Assembly (NCBI RefSeq): GCF_004349145.1
Contig: NZ_SMFO01000011.1
Location: 987 to 64,986, forward strand
Direction of reading: 5' to 3'
Origin: Flavobacterium hiemivividum
GTDB taxonomy: Bacteria; Bacteroidota; Bacteroidia; Flavobacteriales; Flavobacteriaceae
DNA length: 64,000 nucleotides
This document shows, piece after piece, positions 1 to 9,641 of the stretch; position 1 is the first letter of the stretch, and each line of letters starts with the position of its first letter. The position numbers and the translations under genes are program-made. The notes beneath the pieces are model-generated. The model ran no database searches. It saw nothing but the letters and a program-made list of their open reading frames with translations, and was not told where the DNA came from.

Positions 1-1638
1 GCTCTAGTAAGTCCTAAATGTAATGGAGGAACCGATGGTTCAATCACTATTACGGCTTCAGGCGGCACAGGAATACTAATGTATTCTGCTAATGATGGTG
101 AAACTTACCAAGCATCGAATGTATTCAGCGGCTTAGCTGCAGGAGAGTACAAATGGGCGGTAAAAGATGCCAATAACTGTATACTTAAAGGCACAGTTAC
201 TATCACACAACCAACAGCAATCGCAGTATCAGCTGCGCTATTAAGTCCTAAATGTAATGGAGGAACCGATGGTTCAATCACTATTACGGCTTCAGGCGGC
301 ACAGGAATACTAATGTATTCTGCTAATGATGGTGAAACTTACCAAGCATCGAATGTATTCAGCGGCTTAGCTGCAGGAGAGTACAAATGGGCGGTAAAAG
401 ATGCTAACAATTGCGTGTTGAAAGGCACAATTACTATCACACAACCAACAGCAATCGCTGTATCAGCTGCGCTATTAAGTCCTAAATGTAATGGAGGAAC
501 CGATGGTTCAATCACTATTACGGCTTCAGGCGGCACAGGAATACTAATGTATTCTGCTAATGATGGTGAAACTTACCAAGCATCCAATGTATTCAGCGGC
601 TTAGCTGCAGGAGAGTACAAATGGGCGGTAAAAGATGCTAACAATTGCGTGTTGAAAGGAACAGTTACTATAACTCAGCCAACAGCAATCGCAGTATCAG
701 CTGCGCTAGTAAGTCCTAAATGTAATGGAGGAACCGATGGTTCAATCACTATTACGGCTTCAGGCGGGACAGGAATACTAATGTATTCCGCTAATGATGG
801 TGAAACTTACCAAGCATCCAATGTATTCAGCGGCTTAGCTGCAGGAGAGTACAAATGGGCGGTAAAAGATGCCAATAACTGTATACTTAAAGGCACAGTT
901 ACTATCACACAACCAACAGCAATCGCAGTATCTGCGGCTCTAGTTAGTCCTAAATGTAATGGAGGAACCGATGGTTCAATCACTATTACGGCTTCAGGCG
1001 GCACAGGAATACTAATGTATTCTGCGAATGATGGTGAAACTTACCAAGCATCGAATGTATTCAGCGGCTTAGCTGCAGGAGACTACAAATGGGCGGTAAA
1101 AGATGCTAACAATTGCGTGTTGAAAGGCACAGTTACTATCACACAACCAACAGCAATTGCAGTATCTGCAGCTCTAGTAAGTCCTAAATGTAATGGGGGA
1201 ACCGATGGTTCAATCACTATTACGGCTTCAGGCGGCACAGGAATACTAATGTATTCTGCTAATGATGGTGAAACTTACCAAGCATCGAATGTATTCAGCG
1301 GCTTAGCTGCAGGAGAGTACAAATGGGCGGTAAAAGATGCCAATAACTGTATACTTAAAGGCACAGTTACTATCACACAACCAACAGCAATCGCTGTATC
1401 TGCAGCTCTAGTAAGTCCTAAATGTAATGGAGGAACCGATGGTTCAATCACTATTACGGCTTCAGGCGGCACAGGAATACTAATGTATTCTGCTAATGAT
1501 GGTGAAACTTACCAAGCATCGAATGTATTCAGCGGCTTAGCTGCAGGAGACTACAAATGGGCGGTAAAAGATGCTAACAACTGCGTGTTGAAAGGCACGG
1601 TTACTATCACTCAACCAACAGCAATCGCTGCCTCAGCA
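1..1638. repeat. Tandem 234-bp coding repeats (7 near-identical copies)
   Basis: Units start at 1, 235, 469, 703, 937, 1171 and 1405, exactly 234 bp (78 codons) apart and nearly identical at DNA level. Two codon versions of the DANNC segment alternate: one reads ANNCILKG, the other ANNCVLKG with different synonymous codons. Units 4-5 and 6-7 share the same pair of variants, including Glu then Asp before YKW, so a 468-bp dimer has itself been duplicated. The array may begin left of the window. From 1639 the same unit continues in diverged form to about 3030. Confidence 0.95.
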
Positions 1639-3321
1639 GTAGCCAATAATCCATCTTGCTTCGGTGTAGCTAATACAGGCTTTACCATCACAGCATCAGG
1701 AGGAACAGGTATACTGATGTATTCAAGTGATAATGGAGCTACTTATGTTGCTTCAGGAGTATTCACTGGACTTACCGCTGGAACTTATTCTTGGAAAGTA
1801 AAAGACGCAAACGGATGTATGAAATCAGGTACGGTGACAATCACTATTCCGCCAATGATTGCGGCAAATGTTACGCCAGTAAATCCAAAATGTTGTTATG
1901 AGCCAGATGGTTCAATTACAATTTCTGCAACTGGAGGTACAGGAACACTGATGTATTCCATCAATGATGGATCTAGTTATCAAACATCTAATGTATTCAG
2001 CGGATTACTAGCAGGTACATATAAATGGGTGGTAAAAGATGCTAATAATTGTATTTTGAAAGGTTCGGTTACTTTAACCAATCCTCCATTATTAGTAGCG
2101 TCATCAACTCTTGTAAATCCTAAATGTCATGAAGGAACTGACGGTTCGATTACTATTATCGCTTCTGGAGGTACTGGTACTTTAATGTACTCTATAGATC
2201 AAGGTGTTACTTATCAAGCTTCAAACGTATTTAATGGCCTTGCGGCAGGAGAATACAAATGGAGAGTGAAAGACGCTAATAACTGTCTGTTGAAAGGTAC
2301 ATTCATTCTGACTACTCCGCCAGCTGTTATCGTTACTGCCAATCTCGTTAGTCCTAAATGTCATGGAGGTAATGATGGTTCGATTACAATTAATGCAGCA
2401 GGAGGAAGTTCTCCTTTTATGTACTCTATAAATGATGGAGCTACTTACCAATCGTCTAATGTGTTTAATGCTTTAGTGGCAGGTCAATACAAATGGGCGG
2501 TAAAAGAGAACAATGGTTGTATTTCGAGAGGTATGGTTAATTTAATTAATCCTGCGTTAATTGTTGCATCGGCAACACCTACAAATCCTAGATGTAATGG
2601 AGGAGCCGACGGTTCATTTGCCATCACAGCAACAGGAGGAAAAGGGGTATTGATGTACTCTGCAGATAATGGATTGAATTACCAATCATCTAATGTATTT
2701 ACTGCACTTATGGCAGGGGAATACAAATGGATGGTAAAAGATGCCAATGGCTGTATTATGCAAGGAACTGTCAACTTAGTAAATCCGAAATTAATTTCGG
2801 TATCTGTTGCGGCAGTAAACCCTTCATGTTGTGAAGCTTTAAGAGACGGTTCGATCACATTGAACGCCTCTGGCGGAACGGGTGCATTCATGTACTCCAT
2901 CAATGGTGGATCTACGTATCAAACATCTAATTTCTTTGGCAATTTATCTGCTGGAGTTTACAATTGGATGGTAAAAGATGTTAACAACTGTGTTACTAGC
3001 GGTACGGTTACTTTACGTAACCCTAGTGATCCTCTAGCTAAACCAGCTGCAACAACTGTAAAAGCTAATTTTACAGCATATCCTGTTCCATTTAAAGATG
3101 TTCTTACTATCAAATATGATTTTGATTACATTTCTGATGTAAAAATAGAGATGTTTGATGCACAAGGAAAAGTGGTACTTACTAAATTGGACACAAATAG
3201 TTACTTAAACAAAGAAATTACCTTAAGACCTAGCTCTAACATTGAGCAAGAAAAGGTTTATATTGTGAAAGTGACTACAGACAGAGGATACACTACTAAA
3301 AAAGTGATGTCTGGAAAATAG
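1..3321 (+). CDS. SprB-repeat T9SS-secreted surface protein (5' partial)
   Basis: The reading frame is open from the first base of the window, so the start and signal peptide lie outside. What is visible (about 1,106 residues) is some 13 tandem units of about 78 residues. Each has a Cys near its start (PKCNGG), a DGSITI strand, ASGGTG, a Tyr-rich middle and a second Cys in DANNC; this resembles the SprB repeat of Flavobacterium gliding adhesins. The first seven units are almost identical and the last six are diverged. After a short Pro/Ala linker, the last ~85 residues (from about base 3067) form a type A T9SS sorting domain with a PVPF motif and an end rich in Lys/Thr/Val. I infer export by T9SS and surface anchoring or release. 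The repeat stalk suggests an adhesin, but no ligand-binding domain is visible. A strong terminator follows. It is paralogous in its C-terminus to the next gene. Confidence 0.85.
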   Translation, partial: ALVSPKCNGGTDGSITITASGGTGILMYSANDGETYQASNVFSGLAAGEYKWAVKDANNCILKGTVTITQPTAIAVSAALLSPKCNGGTDGSITITASGGTGILMYSANDGETYQASNVFSGLAAGEYKWAVKDANNCVLKGTITITQPTAIAVSAALLSPKCNGGTDGSITITASGGTGILMYSANDGETYQASNVFSGLAAGEYKWAVKDANNCVLKGTVTITQPTAIAVSAALVSPKCNGGTDGSITITASGGTGILMYSANDGETYQASNVFSGLAAGEYKWAVKDANNCILKGTVTITQPTAIAVSAALVSPKCNGGTDGSITITASGGTGILMYSANDGETYQASNVFSGLAAGDYKWAVKDANNCVLKGTVTITQPTAIAVSAALVSPKCNGGTDGSITITASGGTGILMYSANDGETYQASNVFSGLAAGEYKWAVKDANNCILKGTVTITQPTAIAVSAALVSPKCNGGTDGSITITASGGTGILMYSANDGETYQASNVFSGLAAGDYKWAVKDANNCVLKGTVTITQPTAIAASAVANNPSCFGVANTGFTITASGGTGILMYSSDNGATYVASGVFTGLTAGTYSWKVKDANGCMKSGTVTITIPPMIAANVTPVNPKCCYEPDGSITISATGGTGTLMYSINDGSSYQTSNVFSGLLAGTYKWVVKDANNCILKGSVTLTNPPLLVASSTLVNPKCHEGTDGSITIIASGGTGTLMYSIDQGVTYQASNVFNGLAAGEYKWRVKDANNCLLKGTFILTTPPAVIVTANLVSPKCHGGNDGSITINAAGGSSPFMYSINDGATYQSSNVFNALVAGQYKWAVKENNGCISRGMVNLINPALIVASATPTNPRCNGGADGSFAITATGGKGVLMYSADNGLNYQSSNVFTALMAGEYKWMVKDANGCIMQGTVNLVNPKLISVSVAAVNPSCCEALRDGSITLNASGGTGAFMYSINGGSTYQTSNFFGNLSAGVYNWMVKDVNNCVTSGTVTLRNPSDPLAKPAATTVKANFTAYPVPFKDVLTIKYDFDYISDVKIEMFDAQGKVVLTKLDTNSYLNKEITLRPSSNIEQEKVYIVKVTTDRGYTTKKVMSGK

Positions 3322-3343
3322 TGTAATTCATTAATCTTAATTT

Positions 3344-3374
3344 AAAAGCATCCGTTTTCACGGATGCTTTTTTT
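3344..3374 (+). terminator. Rho-independent terminator after the SprB-repeat gene
   Basis: An 11-bp perfect stem (AAAAGCATCCG at 3344-3354 with its complement at 3361-3371) has a 6-nt loop and is followed by a run of T. It lies 23 bp after the stop codon. The same stem sequence recurs after the next large surface-protein gene. Confidence 0.9.
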
Positions 3375-4389
3375 ATACAAAAAATTTGGAGTTATTCGAT
3401 AGTCTAAAAATAGATAAAAGTATCGCAGTATAAAAAGTTTTTTTTTGATTTTACTAATTAGTCTTTCGCCAATTAGAATCAAAATACGAATAGTTTTTAA
3501 CTGCTTTTTTTTAAAATATATTCTAATAGTAGTCTTTAAAGTAAGGTTATTTTTAAAAAAAATCATGTTAAAGAATAAAACAAATGTTAATTTTATTTGT
3601 GTGTTTTTTATTTTAAAATAATGGAATTAACTCAATTTTTCGACTTAATTTATATAGTTGAAGGCAGTTAATACGAATTGTATGAATAATAATTAAACTT
3701 TTCATTAACAGTATTATCATAGCTTTTTATGGTATTGTTAATTTAAATTTTTAATGCTGCAAAGTTGATCATAAAATAGTGTCATCATCTATTATTTGAT
3801 AAAAAAAGGTAAAGTATATGTTCTTCAGAGTTTTTAATTATTAAAAAAACAGTTGTAAATTATTCACTAATAAACTGGAAATAAGGAAGTTAACAAGTAA
3901 ATTAATGTTATAGTTTTTTATTTGTAAAGGGTTTCTTTATCCATTGTGTTGTTGGTCGGTTTTACTCGTTCGTTGTCTTGTATAGGCCTTTATTCCTCCT
4001 TTTTTTTCTGTTTTATATCTAACTTTGAGATAACATTTTACTATTACTAACTACTTTACTTCATAATTTTAAGTAGCTAAAATAGATACCTACTTACTGT
4101 TAATATTAAAGTTAGATCTAAATCTCTTCATCAATTTTGAAGATTTCGTTTTACTACAAGTTTTCTTCCCAAGTCTGAAAACATTGTTACAACCTACTTT
4201 TAATTTATAATAGAAGCTACCAACTAAAAACTAGTTTAAGAATTGAAATATCAATCAACTATTCAGCCTTTGTACATTATTTTATTCGATCCCGAACTTC
4301 AAATTTTTTTGAAGATGAATATTAGTCATTCTCCCAAATTTTTAAAAATTCCTACTTGATATAACTTATGGAATAAAAATACTATTATT
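3375..4389. other. Long AT-rich intergenic region
   Basis: About 1 kb separates the two repeat-protein genes. It is very AT-rich and has stops in all frames. I see no coding sequence, tRNA or strong hairpin. Near the downstream gene I found no clear TAnnTTTG box, so the promoter of the 4390 gene is not assigned. A long leader or unrecognised regulatory RNA cannot be excluded. Confidence 0.5.
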
Positions 4390-7300
4390 ATGAAAAAGAA
4401 TAAAATTTCGAAAAATTTCGATGGTTTTTCTGGTAAAATAATAAGTTACCTTTTGATGAAAAATACTATTTCTAAATTAGATAATTTGAAATCTAATGAG
4501 AGAAATGTTATCGAGTTCCTAGCAAGTATGTGGGCCAGTTTTTGGCGCCGGTCACTTGCTATTACTTTTATTATGGCGTTAATATTGCTGGCGGGGTATA
4601 CAGTGGAGGCACAGAATATAAAAGGAGTAGTTCCTGTACAATTTCCCATTGCAGGTTCTGGAGTTGATGGAGACGCTTGGGCACATGAGCCAAGTAATCC
4701 TAGCCCTTCCTTATATTTAAATGTAGGGGATTTGTTTGACAGACAGTTTGGTAATCCTGCTTATCCTTTAGATGTAACGAATAATGGCGTCCTTGACTTT
4801 ACTACTGGTAATCTTCTTTACCCAGGGTTCACCTTTTTTTTACAAGATAGATATACAGACGATTTAACAATATTTACCTCTTCTAATAAAATAAATGATG
4901 ACCCCAATACATATACTTGGGGACCAGGATCTTCTCCAAATAAAAATGAGATTCAAAATGCTGGAGCCCATTTCAGTTATGGAAGCGCAGGGGTAACAGG
5001 AGGAGAGAGTGTTGACGGAATAACTTTTGTCAGTGGCACTAGTAGACCGGGAAACCCCAATGATTTATGGTGTCTATTTGCAGGTGATCGTCAGGTTACA
5101 AACGGTAGTAGCTATATTGATTTTGAGTTTTTACAAAAACCATTAACAATAAATGGCGCTAGTTTTAGTCCCTTTGATCCTACCACAGGTACATCTCAAG
5201 TTTCTGGCGGTAGTGGTGGATTTACCAGTTTGGGTACTCAAGGCGGTCGTACAGTGGGAGACATATTGATTACTATAGAATTTACTCAAGGTGGTGGTGA
5301 GGCAACTGTGGTTATTCGAACCTGGAAAGCAAAAGCTGGGGGAGGTTATGAATATGTTGTTATCTCTAACAGCTCTTTCCCGGGGAATATTTTTTGTACA
5401 AACAACAATGTTACAACAACAGTTCCTTTTGATGCTTACGGTACAATCCCAGGCACTTATGCACCTAATCAATGGGCAGAAGGAGCTATTAATCTGTCTG
5501 AAGTATTTAGACAAACTAGTCCTAATGACCCATGCTTTAATGTTAGTACACTATTTATTAGAACAAGGTCTTCAGGAAGTTCTTCTCAATCTGAACTAAA
5601 AGATTTTCCAGGAGCACCAATTCAATTAAGTTTGAATTTAATTCCAGTCGCTAATGCAGGAGCAGACTTTACTAAAACATGTACAACAAATCCAAATGGT
5701 AAACAAATAGGAGAAACTCCAGAAGCAGGATTTACTTATTCGTGGTCGCCGGCTACTGGTTTGAGTAATGCCTCTATAAGTAATCCAATGGCTAATCCTC
5801 TAGTAAATACCACTTATACTGTAACTAAAACTAAGACAGGTACAGTTTGTAGTAATACTGATGAGGTCATGGTTACTGTGAATGTGACACCACCAAATGC
5901 AAATGCAGGTGATGATAAAGTGTTGACTTGCGCTATAACTTCAATCGCCTTGAGTGGTTCGTCTACAACAGCAGACGCTACTTTCTCTTGGGTTGCCAGC
6001 AATGGCGGAAACATTGTTTCCGGAGCTAATTCAGCTACACCAACAGTTAATGCAGCGGGTACGTATACCTTAACAGTTACTGATCCAGTAAATGGATGTA
6101 CCGCTACTGATGTAGCCTTAGTGACGTTAAACAATACGCTACCAAATGCAAATGCAGGAGTCGATAAAGTCTTGACTTGTACGGTAACTTCAATCGCCTT
6201 GAGTGGTTCTTCCACAACGGCGGGAGCTACTTTCTCTTGGGCAGCTAGTAATGGCGGAAACATTGTTTCTGGAGCTACAACAGCTACACCAACAGTAAAT
6301 GCAGCTGGTACGTATACCTTAACCGTTACTAATCCAGCTAATGGATGTACTGCTACTGATGTGGCCGTAGTAACTCTCGATGCTAATACACCAAATGCAA
6401 ATGCAGGAGCGGATAAAGTATTGACTTGTACGGTAACTTCAATTGTCTTGAGTGGTTCGTCTACAACAGCGGGAGCTACATTCTCTTGGATTGCTAGCAA
6501 TGGCGGATTTATCGTTTCTGGAGCTAATTCAGCAACACCAACCGTAAATGCAGCTGGTACGTATACCTTAACCGTTACTAATCCAGCTAATGGATGTACT
6601 GCTACTGATGTGGCCTTAGTAACCTTAAACAATACTGCGCCTAATGCTAATGCAGGAGCCGATAAAGTCTTGACTTGTTCCATCACTTCAATTGCTTTGA
6701 GTGGTTCGTCCTCCACAGCAGATGCAACATTTTCATGGATTGCTAGTAATGGCGGATTTATCGTTTCTGGAGCTAATTCAGCTACACCAACAGTTAATGC
6801 AGCTGGTACGTATACCTTAACCGTTACTAATCCAGCTAATGGATGTACTGCTACTGATGTGGCCTTAGTAACTTTAAACAATACTGCGCCTAATGCTAAT
6901 GCAGGAGCCGATAAAGTCTTGACTTGTTCCATCTCTTCAATCGCCTTGAGCGGTTCTTCGACAACAGCGGGAGCTACTTTCTCTTGGGCAGCTAGTAATG
7001 GCGGAAATATTGTTTCTGGAGCTAATTCGGCTACACCAACAGTTAATTCAGCTGGTACGTATACCTTAACCGTTACTAATCCAGCTAATGGATGTACTGC
7101 TACTGATGTGGCCGTAGTAACTCTCGATGCTAATACACCAAATGCAAATGCAGGAGCGGATAAAGTATTGACTTGCACTGTTACTTCAATTGTCTTGAGT
7201 GGTTCGTCTACAACAGCGGGAGCTACATTCTCTTGGATTGCTAGCAATGGCGGATTTATCGTTTCTGGAGCTAATTCAGCAACACCAACCGTAAATGCAG

Positions 7301-9159
7301 CTGGTACGTATACCTTAACCGTTACTAATCCAGCTAATGGATGTACTGCTACTGATGTGGCCTTAGTAACCTTAAACAATACTGCGCCTAATGCAAATGC
7401 AGGAGCCGATAAAGTATTGACTTGTACCATCACTTCAATTGCTTTGAGTGGTTCGTCCTCCACAGCAGATGCAACATTCTCATGGATTGCTAGTAATGGC
7501 GGATTTATCGTTTCCGGAGCTAATTCAGCTACACCAACAGTTAATTCAGCTGGTACGTATACCTTAACCGTTACTAATCCAGCTAATGGATGTACTGCTA
7601 CTGATGTGGCCTTAGTAACCTTAAATAATACTGCGCCTAATGCAAATGCAGGAGCCGATAAAGTATTGACTTGTACCATCACTTCAATTGCTTTGAGTGG
7701 TTCGTCCTCCACAGCAGATGCAACATTCTCATGGATTGCTAGTAATGGCGGATTTATCGTTTCTGGAGCTAATTCAGCTACACCAACAGTTAATGCAGCC
7801 GGTACGTATACCTTAACCGTTACTAATCCAGCTAATGGATGTACTGCTACTGATGTGGCCTTAGTGACTTTAAACAATACTGCGCCTAATGCAAATGCAG
7901 GAGTAGATACTCAGATTTTATGTAGTAGTACTACTGCAATTCTATCTGGTTCATCTACAACAGCAGGAGCAACATTTGCTTGGGTTGCAAGTAATGGTGG
8001 AAACATTGTTTCTGGAGCAAATACAGCTACACCTACAGTAAATGCAGCTGGTACCTATACACTGACGGTTACTAATCCAGCTAATGGATGTACTGCCACT
8101 GATATAGCTTTAGTAACTGTTCAAATTTGTGCCAAAGCCCTATGTACTTATACTCAAGGGTACTATGGGAATCTTGGAGGAATGTCATGCGCTCCTGATG
8201 GAGGTATTTTTAGTAAATACACTACAAAAGAACTAATAGCAAAAGCTTTAGCTTCTTATGGAGGTACTATGACAATAGGTTCCGTAACAAATAATTTAAA
8301 ATTTCCAAATACTGTTGCTGGTGTACAAGCCATAATAGACCTTCTACCTGGAGGCGGTGGCGGCAGCTACGCATTAACTGGTAGTTATATCGTAAGCGTT
8401 GATGTGTTACCTGGTAGTTATTTGACTAAAAAAGGAACTCTAAACAATACTTTATTGGCTCAAACAACAACTTTAGGTCTTAATATAGGAATAAATGGAG
8501 CTCTTGGTGGTTTTGTATTGCAAGGAGGTATGTTGGTGACTGCTGATTCTGAAGGTGGTTGCGGTTCAGATATTCCGAAAACGCGTATTTGTAATTACGA
8601 TGCATTAGGGAATTTTATAGGTGTGACTAATGATTACCATTACACTTCCATTGATGGAGCTGTTGTTACTGCCTTAGGTCCTAATCCAACAATTCAAAAA
8701 TTATTTATTTTGGCTAATCAATCATTAGGAGGAGCAGAATTACCTGCAGGTGTTTCACTTTCACAAATAGCAAGTGTTGTAGATGCGATCAACAATGCTT
8801 TTGATGGTTGTAAAATATTTATGGGTTATAATGTTGAACGTTGTACAGGAGACTTATCTGGTATAAGTGCTAAAATTACAGCTGATAAAACAACAGAACT
8901 AGCTGGTTTTACAGCTAATCCAGTGCCTTTTGAAGATAAGTTAACCATCACTTATGGTTTCGATTATGTTTCTAAAGTGAAAATTGAAGTGTTTGATGCT
9001 CGTGGTGGTAAAGTGCATTCTCAATTAGATAACAATAGTTATTTAGGCAAAGAAGTTGTACTTAATCTTAATGTAAAAAGAGGTCAAGAACAAGTTTATA
9101 TTGTGAAATTGGCTACTGATAGAGGAAGTAGTACTAAAAAAGTAATGTCTTCCAAATAA
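4390..9159 (+). CDS. T9SS-secreted protein with nine Ig/PKD-like repeats
   Basis: This is a 1,589-residue exported protein. The N-terminus is unusually long: about 55 charged and polar residues (WRR just before the core), a hydrophobic stretch at about 55-73, then a likely cleavage after VEA near residue 74. An alternative start is Met23. Residues ~75-500 are a unique region ending in one diverged Ig/PKD-like domain. Residues 502-1248 are nine 83-residue units beginning PNANAG, each with a Cys pair (LTC and NGC) and a TYTLTVT strand. Residues ~1250-1500 are a second unique region. The last ~85 residues are a type A T9SS sorting domain (PVPF, closing with STKKVM) clearly related to that of the upstream gene. 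I infer a surface or extracellular adhesin-like protein; no enzymatic domain is recognisable. A terminator follows. Confidence 0.85.
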   Translation: MKKNKISKNFDGFSGKIISYLLMKNTISKLDNLKSNERNVIEFLASMWASFWRRSLAITFIMALILLAGYTVEAQNIKGVVPVQFPIAGSGVDGDAWAHEPSNPSPSLYLNVGDLFDRQFGNPAYPLDVTNNGVLDFTTGNLLYPGFTFFLQDRYTDDLTIFTSSNKINDDPNTYTWGPGSSPNKNEIQNAGAHFSYGSAGVTGGESVDGITFVSGTSRPGNPNDLWCLFAGDRQVTNGSSYIDFEFLQKPLTINGASFSPFDPTTGTSQVSGGSGGFTSLGTQGGRTVGDILITIEFTQGGGEATVVIRTWKAKAGGGYEYVVISNSSFPGNIFCTNNNVTTTVPFDAYGTIPGTYAPNQWAEGAINLSEVFRQTSPNDPCFNVSTLFIRTRSSGSSSQSELKDFPGAPIQLSLNLIPVANAGADFTKTCTTNPNGKQIGETPEAGFTYSWSPATGLSNASISNPMANPLVNTTYTVTKTKTGTVCSNTDEVMVTVNVTPPNANAGDDKVLTCAITSIALSGSSTTADATFSWVASNGGNIVSGANSATPTVNAAGTYTLTVTDPVNGCTATDVALVTLNNTLPNANAGVDKVLTCTVTSIALSGSSTTAGATFSWAASNGGNIVSGATTATPTVNAAGTYTLTVTNPANGCTATDVAVVTLDANTPNANAGADKVLTCTVTSIVLSGSSTTAGATFSWIASNGGFIVSGANSATPTVNAAGTYTLTVTNPANGCTATDVALVTLNNTAPNANAGADKVLTCSITSIALSGSSSTADATFSWIASNGGFIVSGANSATPTVNAAGTYTLTVTNPANGCTATDVALVTLNNTAPNANAGADKVLTCSISSIALSGSSTTAGATFSWAASNGGNIVSGANSATPTVNSAGTYTLTVTNPANGCTATDVAVVTLDANTPNANAGADKVLTCTVTSIVLSGSSTTAGATFSWIASNGGFIVSGANSATPTVNAAGTYTLTVTNPANGCTATDVALVTLNNTAPNANAGADKVLTCTITSIALSGSSSTADATFSWIASNGGFIVSGANSATPTVNSAGTYTLTVTNPANGCTATDVALVTLNNTAPNANAGADKVLTCTITSIALSGSSSTADATFSWIASNGGFIVSGANSATPTVNAAGTYTLTVTNPANGCTATDVALVTLNNTAPNANAGVDTQILCSSTTAILSGSSTTAGATFAWVASNGGNIVSGANTATPTVNAAGTYTLTVTNPANGCTATDIALVTVQICAKALCTYTQGYYGNLGGMSCAPDGGIFSKYTTKELIAKALASYGGTMTIGSVTNNLKFPNTVAGVQAIIDLLPGGGGGSYALTGSYIVSVDVLPGSYLTKKGTLNNTLLAQTTTLGLNIGINGALGGFVLQGGMLVTADSEGGCGSDIPKTRICNYDALGNFIGVTNDYHYTSIDGAVVTALGPNPTIQKLFILANQSLGGAELPAGVSLSQIASVVDAINNAFDGCKIFMGYNVERCTGDLSGISAKITADKTTELAGFTANPVPFEDKLTITYGFDYVSKVKIEVFDARGGKVHSQLDNNSYLGKEVVLNLNVKRGQEQVYIVKLATDRGSSTKKVMSSK
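5893..8133. repeat. Nine tandem 249-bp coding repeats
   Basis: Units start at 5893, 6142, 6391, 6640, 6889, 7138, 7387, 7636 and 7885, exactly 249 bp (83 codons) apart. Units 2-4 and 5-7 match in order: unit 3 with 6 (both SIVLSG and GGFIVSG), unit 2 with 5 (both ending VTLDANT), and unit 4 with 7 (both SSSTADATFSW). This points to duplication of a 747-bp, three-unit block. Unit 8 repeats the unit 4/7 type, and units 1 and 9 are the most diverged, as expected for array edges. Confidence 0.95.
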
Positions 9160-9181
9160 GTAATTTAACGAGTTTTTAATT

Positions 9182-9213
9182 AAAAGCATCCGTCTAAAGC
9201 GGATGCTTTTTTG
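9182..9213 (+). terminator. Terminator after the Ig/PKD-repeat gene
   Basis: An 11-bp stem (AAAAGCATCCG at 9182-9192 with 9200-9210), a 7-nt loop and a T run. The stem is identical to that of the terminator at 3344-3374; only the loop differs. Confidence 0.9.
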
Positions 9214-9641
9214 GTCTTGTTCAGTTTTGAAATGGGTGGTTCCTCCTGAAATTTAATTTATAGTATCACAGTCAATACAATATTTGTCTCTTTTTCGTCT
9301 AAAGTCTGGATTCCCAAAAAGGATGAATGTCTTCAAGCGGTTTAGATGATGAAGTTTATTTAGCCAATTTACTTCAGCCCTCCAGTCTCATGAAAGAGGA
9401 TTTAGTCGCATGGCTTTTAACTACAAATTTTTCATCTGGAAAATCAAATATTTTAGTGAATTACCAATTTCTGAAAAAAAATAGAACTACTTTGTAAGTC
9501 GATAATCCTTTGTAAAGACTAGCTTTAGCCAGCTTGGTTTGAGTTTTTTATCTATAATTTACAGTTGCATAATAATCACAAAATAAATTTTGGCACAATT
9601 CGTGAATATAGGGAAGAAAGGAAACCCATAATATTAAAAAC
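9214..9641. other. Intergenic region with a doubtful 56-codon ORF
   Basis: About 430 bp precede the first small lipoprotein gene. The only open frame of note is an ATG at 9327 running 56 codons to a TAA at 9495-9497 (begins MSSSGLDDEVYLANLL). I do not recognise it, it has no clear upstream signals, and it may be chance or a decayed gene end. A near-consensus -7 box (AAATTTTG) lies at about 9583-9590, shortly before the lipoprotein start. Confidence 0.3.

Noticed and set aside
105..1472. Series of 65-codon minus-strand frames
   Set aside because: They recur every 234 or 468 bp as shadows of the SprB-like repeats and have no independent support.
1..1638. Regular repeats as a possible CRISPR array
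   Set aside because: The units are contiguous, 234 bp, in frame and coding, with no unique spacers.
5814..7877. 687-codon open frame on the minus strand
   Set aside because: It lies antisense to the 249-bp repeats. Because the unit length is a multiple of three, one stop-free frame repeats in every unit. It has no signal, promoter or recognisable domain.
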